10,327 nucleotides of DNA from Methanobacterium sp. (GTDB lineage: Archaea; Methanobacteriota; Methanobacteria; Methanobacteriales; Methanobacteriaceae). The position numbers and the translations under genes are program-made. How positions within the stretch are numbered: the stretch's first letter is position 1; each line of letters begins with the position of its first letter. Positions 7,962 through 10,327 of the stretch are shown piece after piece. The DNA lies in contig JAJFTX010000069.1 of the NCBI GenBank assembly GCA_021372715.1, forward strand, positions 1-10,327. Reading direction: 5' to 3'. The notes below the pieces were generated by a model. It ran no database searches and was not told the DNA's origin. It saw nothing but the letters and a program-made list of their open reading frames with translations.

Positions 7962-8675
7962 CTATTTATTCTTTTTACTAGTGGTCTGGTTTTTTTGATC
8001 AGTATGATGTTTTTGCTGATCTTTTCCATTTTTTCCCTCAACCATATTCAATTCCTTACTTATTTTCCCTAAAAATCTACCTTCCATTAATTTACTGGCA
8101 AAAACAGCTGCCAATATCATAAATCCTACCAGTATTAAAAACGCAGCGAACATGGCTCGTTCTCCAAAGATTACATTAGAAGCAACATCTTGAGAACGGC
8201 CAAAACTATAAATAATACCAACTATTATTAATATAATGCTTATTACTGATGCTGTAACCTTAATTATAGTATCTTTTCTTTTTCGTAATGATGCAATTCT
8301 TTTATGGTCTTTTAAATTATTCATAAAATAAATTGTAGGATCTTCATCTGAATTTTTCTGGTCAGACTCTTTATTGTCCTCTTTTTCAGAACTAATCTGA
8401 GTATTATGGGAAATATTTTTTACAGATTCTTTTTGTTCAGTTATTTCCGATGATCTGTGATTATTATTGTTTTTACCTTGGTTTTCTACTGGATGTTCGC
8501 CTATTAAAGACGTCTTTAAATTTTGTAAAAAGGAGTTTGAAGAGGGTTTAGACCCTTTATCTCCGTTTTCTTTATCTGAACCCCTTTTTGTTGACTTTTG
8601 AGGATTTTCTGAATCACTAGTCAATTTTATGCACCCCTTAATACCAGATATTAATAATCTTGAATTTTTATTCAT
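7962..8675 (-). CDS. Conserved hypothetical membrane protein with charged N- and C-terminal regions
   Basis: Function not recognised. Up to 237 residues: a low-complexity, hydrophilic N-terminal half rich in Ser, Asn, Lys and Glu (about 18-115); a short basic segment (RIASLRKRKD); two hydrophobic helices (about 140-160 and 172-196) joined by a short loop; and a Lys/Gln-rich C-terminal tail. This suggests a hairpin membrane anchor with both soluble regions on the same side, cytoplasmic by the positive-inside rule. Start choice is open: ATG at 8675 follows the TFS stop by 6 bases without an SD, whereas TTG at 8624 (residue 18) is preceded by AAGGGGTG at 7 bases and may be the true start, giving 220 residues. 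It lies in the likely tfs-pcn-gins51 operon; as I recall, a hypothetical gene sits between tfs and pcn in related Methanobacteriales too, which hints at a conserved but unknown partner. Confidence 0.75.
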   Translation of the reverse strand: MNKNSRLLISGIKGCIKLTSDSENPQKSTKRGSDKENGDKGSKPSSNSFLQNLKTSLIGEHPVENQGKNNNNHRSSEITEQKESVKNISHNTQISSEKEDNKESDQKNSDEDPTIYFMNNLKDHKRIASLRKRKDTIIKVTASVISIILIIVGIIYSFGRSQDVASNVIFGERAMFAAFLILVGFMILAAVFASKLMEGRFLGKISKELNMVEGKNGKDQQKHHTDQKNQTTSKKNK

Positions 8676-8681
8676 CTTTAA

Positions 8682-8999
8682 CTAATCATATTCCCGCCAG
8701 GTATATCCACAAGCACTGCACCTTAAAAATCGGGTTTCTGATTCATCTGCCCTTCTTGTCTGCTGTAACCACCAAAAAGCCTCTTTATTCTGGCATTTAG
8801 GGCATATAGCCCTGGTAGTGGGTAGAGTTTTAATTTTATCATCAGTGAATATGATGCTTTCCTTGGTATTTACCTCTTCTTTGACCTTATATTTATTGAT
8901 TAACTCTTTGGTTATCTTTCTTTCGTATCCGCATTTTTTACAGTGAAACTGTTCGTTCTGAGGAAACATTACAGTTCCGCATTTCGGGCAAAACTCCAT
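8682..8999 (-). CDS. tfs: Transcription factor S (TFIIS/Rpb9-like RNA cleavage factor)
   Basis: Stimulates RNA cleavage by stalled archaeal RNA polymerase, rescuing backtracked complexes. At 105 residues it is full length. The N-terminal zinc ribbon has C4, C7, C20 and C23 (CPKCG, CKKCG), as in Rpb9. A linker of about 40 residues follows, then the C-terminal TFIIS-type ribbon with C66, C69, C94 and C97 (CPKCQ, CSACG). The hairpin tip QTRRADESETRF contains the acidic pair D85-E86 that reaches the polymerase active site, so this is a cleavage-competent TFS rather than a paralogue lacking the acidic pair. The ATG has a strong SD (AGGAGGATC). It is the first gene of the likely tfs-membrane protein-pcn-gins51 operon. 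Confidence 0.95.
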   Translation of the reverse strand: MEFCPKCGTVMFPQNEQFHCKKCGYERKITKELINKYKVKEEVNTKESIIFTDDKIKTLPTTRAICPKCQNKEAFWWLQQTRRADESETRFLRCSACGYTWREYD

Positions 9000-9035
9000 T
9001 TAGATCCTCCTCTAATAAAATTAATAGATTCTTCT

Positions 9036-9046
9036 TTAAATATATG
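9036..9046 (-). promoter_or_regulatory. Candidate TATA promoter of the tfs operon
   Basis: Minus-strand CATATATTTAA lies 37-47 bases upstream of the tfs ATG. A start about 25 bases downstream would leave a leader of about 15 bases containing the SD at 9003-9011. The rest of the gap to the Nudix stop (9047-9168) is AT-rich and holds no other signal I can identify. Confidence 0.4.
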
Positions 9047-9168
9047 TAATAATTATTTAACCGTTTCAGATTTATTTTAATATTATTGTTTGGGCTCTTT
9101 AAATTCTTTTTTATTATTATGAATGTTGATTATTAATGTTTTTCTCATTTATGTATCTTTATAAAAGT

Positions 9169-9561
9169 TTAAAACGCATCTTTTATTATTTGTTCATGAT
9201 CAAATGCCAGTTGATAACTTGATAAGTCCTTTCTTCGTATGCAGATCACTTCTGAAGCGTCTGTATCTGCTTTTAATTCGCCGCCAGTTTTACGAGCTTT
9301 ATAACATATGGTTACAACATGTACACGTGGGTCTCGATCTGGATTAGAATAAACCCCAGTAATACCTTTTAAATCAATTTCTAGGCCTGTTTCTTCCTTT
9401 ATCTCTCTTAAAACCGCTGATTCAACTGTCTCACCATATTCCACAAATCCACCAGGTAATGCCCATGAACCCCTGAAAGGATCATTTTTTCGCCTTATAA
9501 GCACTAACGAATCATTATTACACATTATAATTGCGTCTACAGTTAAAAGAGGGTGTTTGAT
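9169..9561 (-). CDS. Nudix hydrolase, ADP-ribose pyrophosphatase-like, start apparently ATC
   Basis: Cleaves a nucleoside diphosphate linked to another moiety. The Nudix box is complete: GFVEYGETVESAVLREIKEE and TGLEID follow G-x5-E-x7-REUXEEXGU, with the metal-binding Glu residues present. The preceding LVLIRRKNDPFRGSWALPGG and the short length resemble archaeal ADP-ribose pyrophosphatases (MJ1149 type), though the substrate is an inference. The first ATG (9525) gives 118 residues but has no SD and cuts off the family-typical N-terminal strand. The open frame continues upstream as IKHPLLTVDAII to a stop at 9576-9574, with no ATG, GTG or TTG. An SD-like GGAAGTG ends 5 bases before ATC AAA CAC at 9561, so I extend the gene there (130 residues). 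A TATA-like box is placed suitably for this start. It stands between DUF99 and the tfs operon. Confidence 0.88.
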   Translation of the reverse strand: MKHPLLTVDAIIMCNNDSLVLIRRKNDPFRGSWALPGGFVEYGETVESAVLREIKEETGLEIDLKGITGVYSNPDRDPRVHVVTICYKARKTGGELKADTDASEVICIRRKDLSSYQLAFDHEQIIKDAF

Positions 9562-9594
9562 AAGAGCACTTCCTTATGATAAAGTTATATGAAT

Positions 9595-9605
9595 ATTATT
9601 TATTT
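9595..9605 (-). promoter_or_regulatory. Possible TATA promoter of the Nudix gene
   Basis: Minus-strand AAATAAATAAT would place transcription start near 9575, just before the SD-like GGAAGTG (9573-9567). That short leader fits translation from the ATC at 9561. Composition is AT-rich, so the call rests on spacing. Confidence 0.33.
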
Positions 9606-9649
9606 CATGTAAAAATTACCTGATGTTAAATTTGTAAATCGAATATAAG

Positions 9650-10258
9650 TTATGCGCTTCCTTTTGATTCTCCCTTAATCACTCCTGCAGCTATAATGTG
9701 AGCAACCCTTATGGGTTCCGGTATAGCACTTCTAGTTGAGGATAATTTTACTATCTTTTCTGCATCCTCCCTGCTGATTCCGCTAATCTGTATGTAGATA
9801 TCTTCTTTATTTTTTATTTGATATACTTCACCAGCATCAAGAATGTCATTCCAGCGTTTTTCCCAATCAATAAAACGTTTTAAGGCCTTTTTTATCTTTT
9901 CAAAATTAGGATATTTTCTCATTACAACGATTACTGGGATTTCAGTGGATTGGAACAATTCTCGGATGTTAAGCACGTTAAAACCTCCGAAAGTAATGCC
10001 ATCCAACATTATTACTCCCAGCTGATCCTTATGTCTGGTCTGGTTAACCATGTTGACGATTTTGAGGGTGGCATCCCTACCATCCCCTGTGATATAAGTT
10101 CTCAGAACACCATCCAACCATTCCCCTGCTCTAAACACAGTGCCTATTACCATCACCGGTTGGGTGGTATGTACTGGGAACGGGGCGTCGTCAACGCCTA
10201 AAATCCTTATTTCTTGCTTAATGTTCCTGAATTTTTTATTTAAATTTATTTCATTCAT
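9650..10258 (-). CDS. DUF99/UPF0215 family protein (endonuclease V-like fold)
   Basis: An archaeal family related by fold to endonuclease V; from memory, some databases list members as an endonuclease acting on deoxyuridine in DNA, so a DNA repair role is plausible but not shown here. It is full length at 202 residues. Recognisable blocks: IRILGVDDAPF (18-28), with the acidic pair at the N-terminal strand; VMVIGTVFRAGEWLDGVLRT; the Asp in VIMLDGITFGGFNVLNI; IPVIVVMRKYPNFEKI; and the C-terminal PEPIRVAHIIAAGVIKGES. The first ATG at 10258 has no clear SD; a TATA-like TTAATATTT about 30-40 bases upstream on the minus strand suggests a leaderless or short-leader transcript. No rearrangement is seen. 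Its position beside replication genes fits, but does not prove, genome maintenance. Confidence 0.9.
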   Translation of the reverse strand: MNEINLNKKFRNIKQEIRILGVDDAPFPVHTTQPVMVIGTVFRAGEWLDGVLRTYITGDGRDATLKIVNMVNQTRHKDQLGVIMLDGITFGGFNVLNIRELFQSTEIPVIVVMRKYPNFEKIKKALKRFIDWEKRWNDILDAGEVYQIKNKEDIYIQISGISREDAEKIVKLSSTRSAIPEPIRVAHIIAAGVIKGESKGSA

Positions 10259-10327
10259 TTCTTAGGTTATTCGTTGTTACTTAAGAAATATTAAGATAGA
10301 AAAAATCATTTTTTAGATTTTTTAGAC

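Noticed and set aside
9169..9525. Nudix gene starting at the ATG at 9525
   Set aside because: It lacks an SD and removes the family-typical first strand, which is present in frame upstream.

Overview
The window looks like chromosomal DNA of a euryarchaeal methanogen of the Methanobacteriales, probably Methanobacterium or a close relative. It carries an archaeal replication/transcription cluster (PCNA, a Gins51-type GINS subunit, transcription factor S, a DUF99 protein). It is AT-rich, has T-run terminators and TATA-type promoters, and its ribosome binding sites fit an AGGAGGTGAT-type Shine-Dalgarno (SD). The genus is inferred from gene content, not computed.

Layout. Positions 1-1572 (+ strand) hold the 3' part of an arylsulfatase. 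Everything else with a convincing gene is on the minus strand. From right to left: a DUF99 protein (10258-9650), a Nudix hydrolase (9561-9169), then a likely operon of transcription factor S (8999-8682), a two-helix membrane protein (8675-7962), PCNA (7904-7170) and Gins51 (7167-6190). Beyond the 3' end of gins51 lies a separate minus-strand operon of about 4 kb: a CPA2-type cation/proton antiporter (5838-4651), a prenyltransferase-repeat protein (4661-3879), enolase (3850-2594) and family I inorganic pyrophosphatase (2592-2065), ending in an oligo-T terminator.

Main result. The antiporter leader (5907-5855, minus strand) contains a recognisable fluoride (crcB-motif) riboswitch with both stems and the pseudoknot intact, placed where the predicted transcript starts. 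Enolase and pyrophosphatase are classic fluoride-inhibited enzymes, so the four genes read as a fluoride-response operon: an exporter candidate, spare copies of two poisoned enzymes, and an undescribed prenyltransferase-like partner. No CrcB/Fluc or CLC-F gene is visible.

The operon is bracketed by two diverged direct repeats (1604-1768 and 6029-6201). Each has an 87%-identical 55-bp block and an exact 22-bp block; the latter overlaps the last codons of gins51. The operon therefore looks like an island inserted at the gins51 3' end, next to the sulfatase.

A second oddity is that the prenyltransferase-like gene and the Nudix gene both keep family-typical sequence upstream of any ATG/GTG/TTG. 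In both, an SD is placed correctly for an ATC codon, so start calling restricted to ATG/GTG/TTG would truncate them (146 instead of 260 residues for the first).
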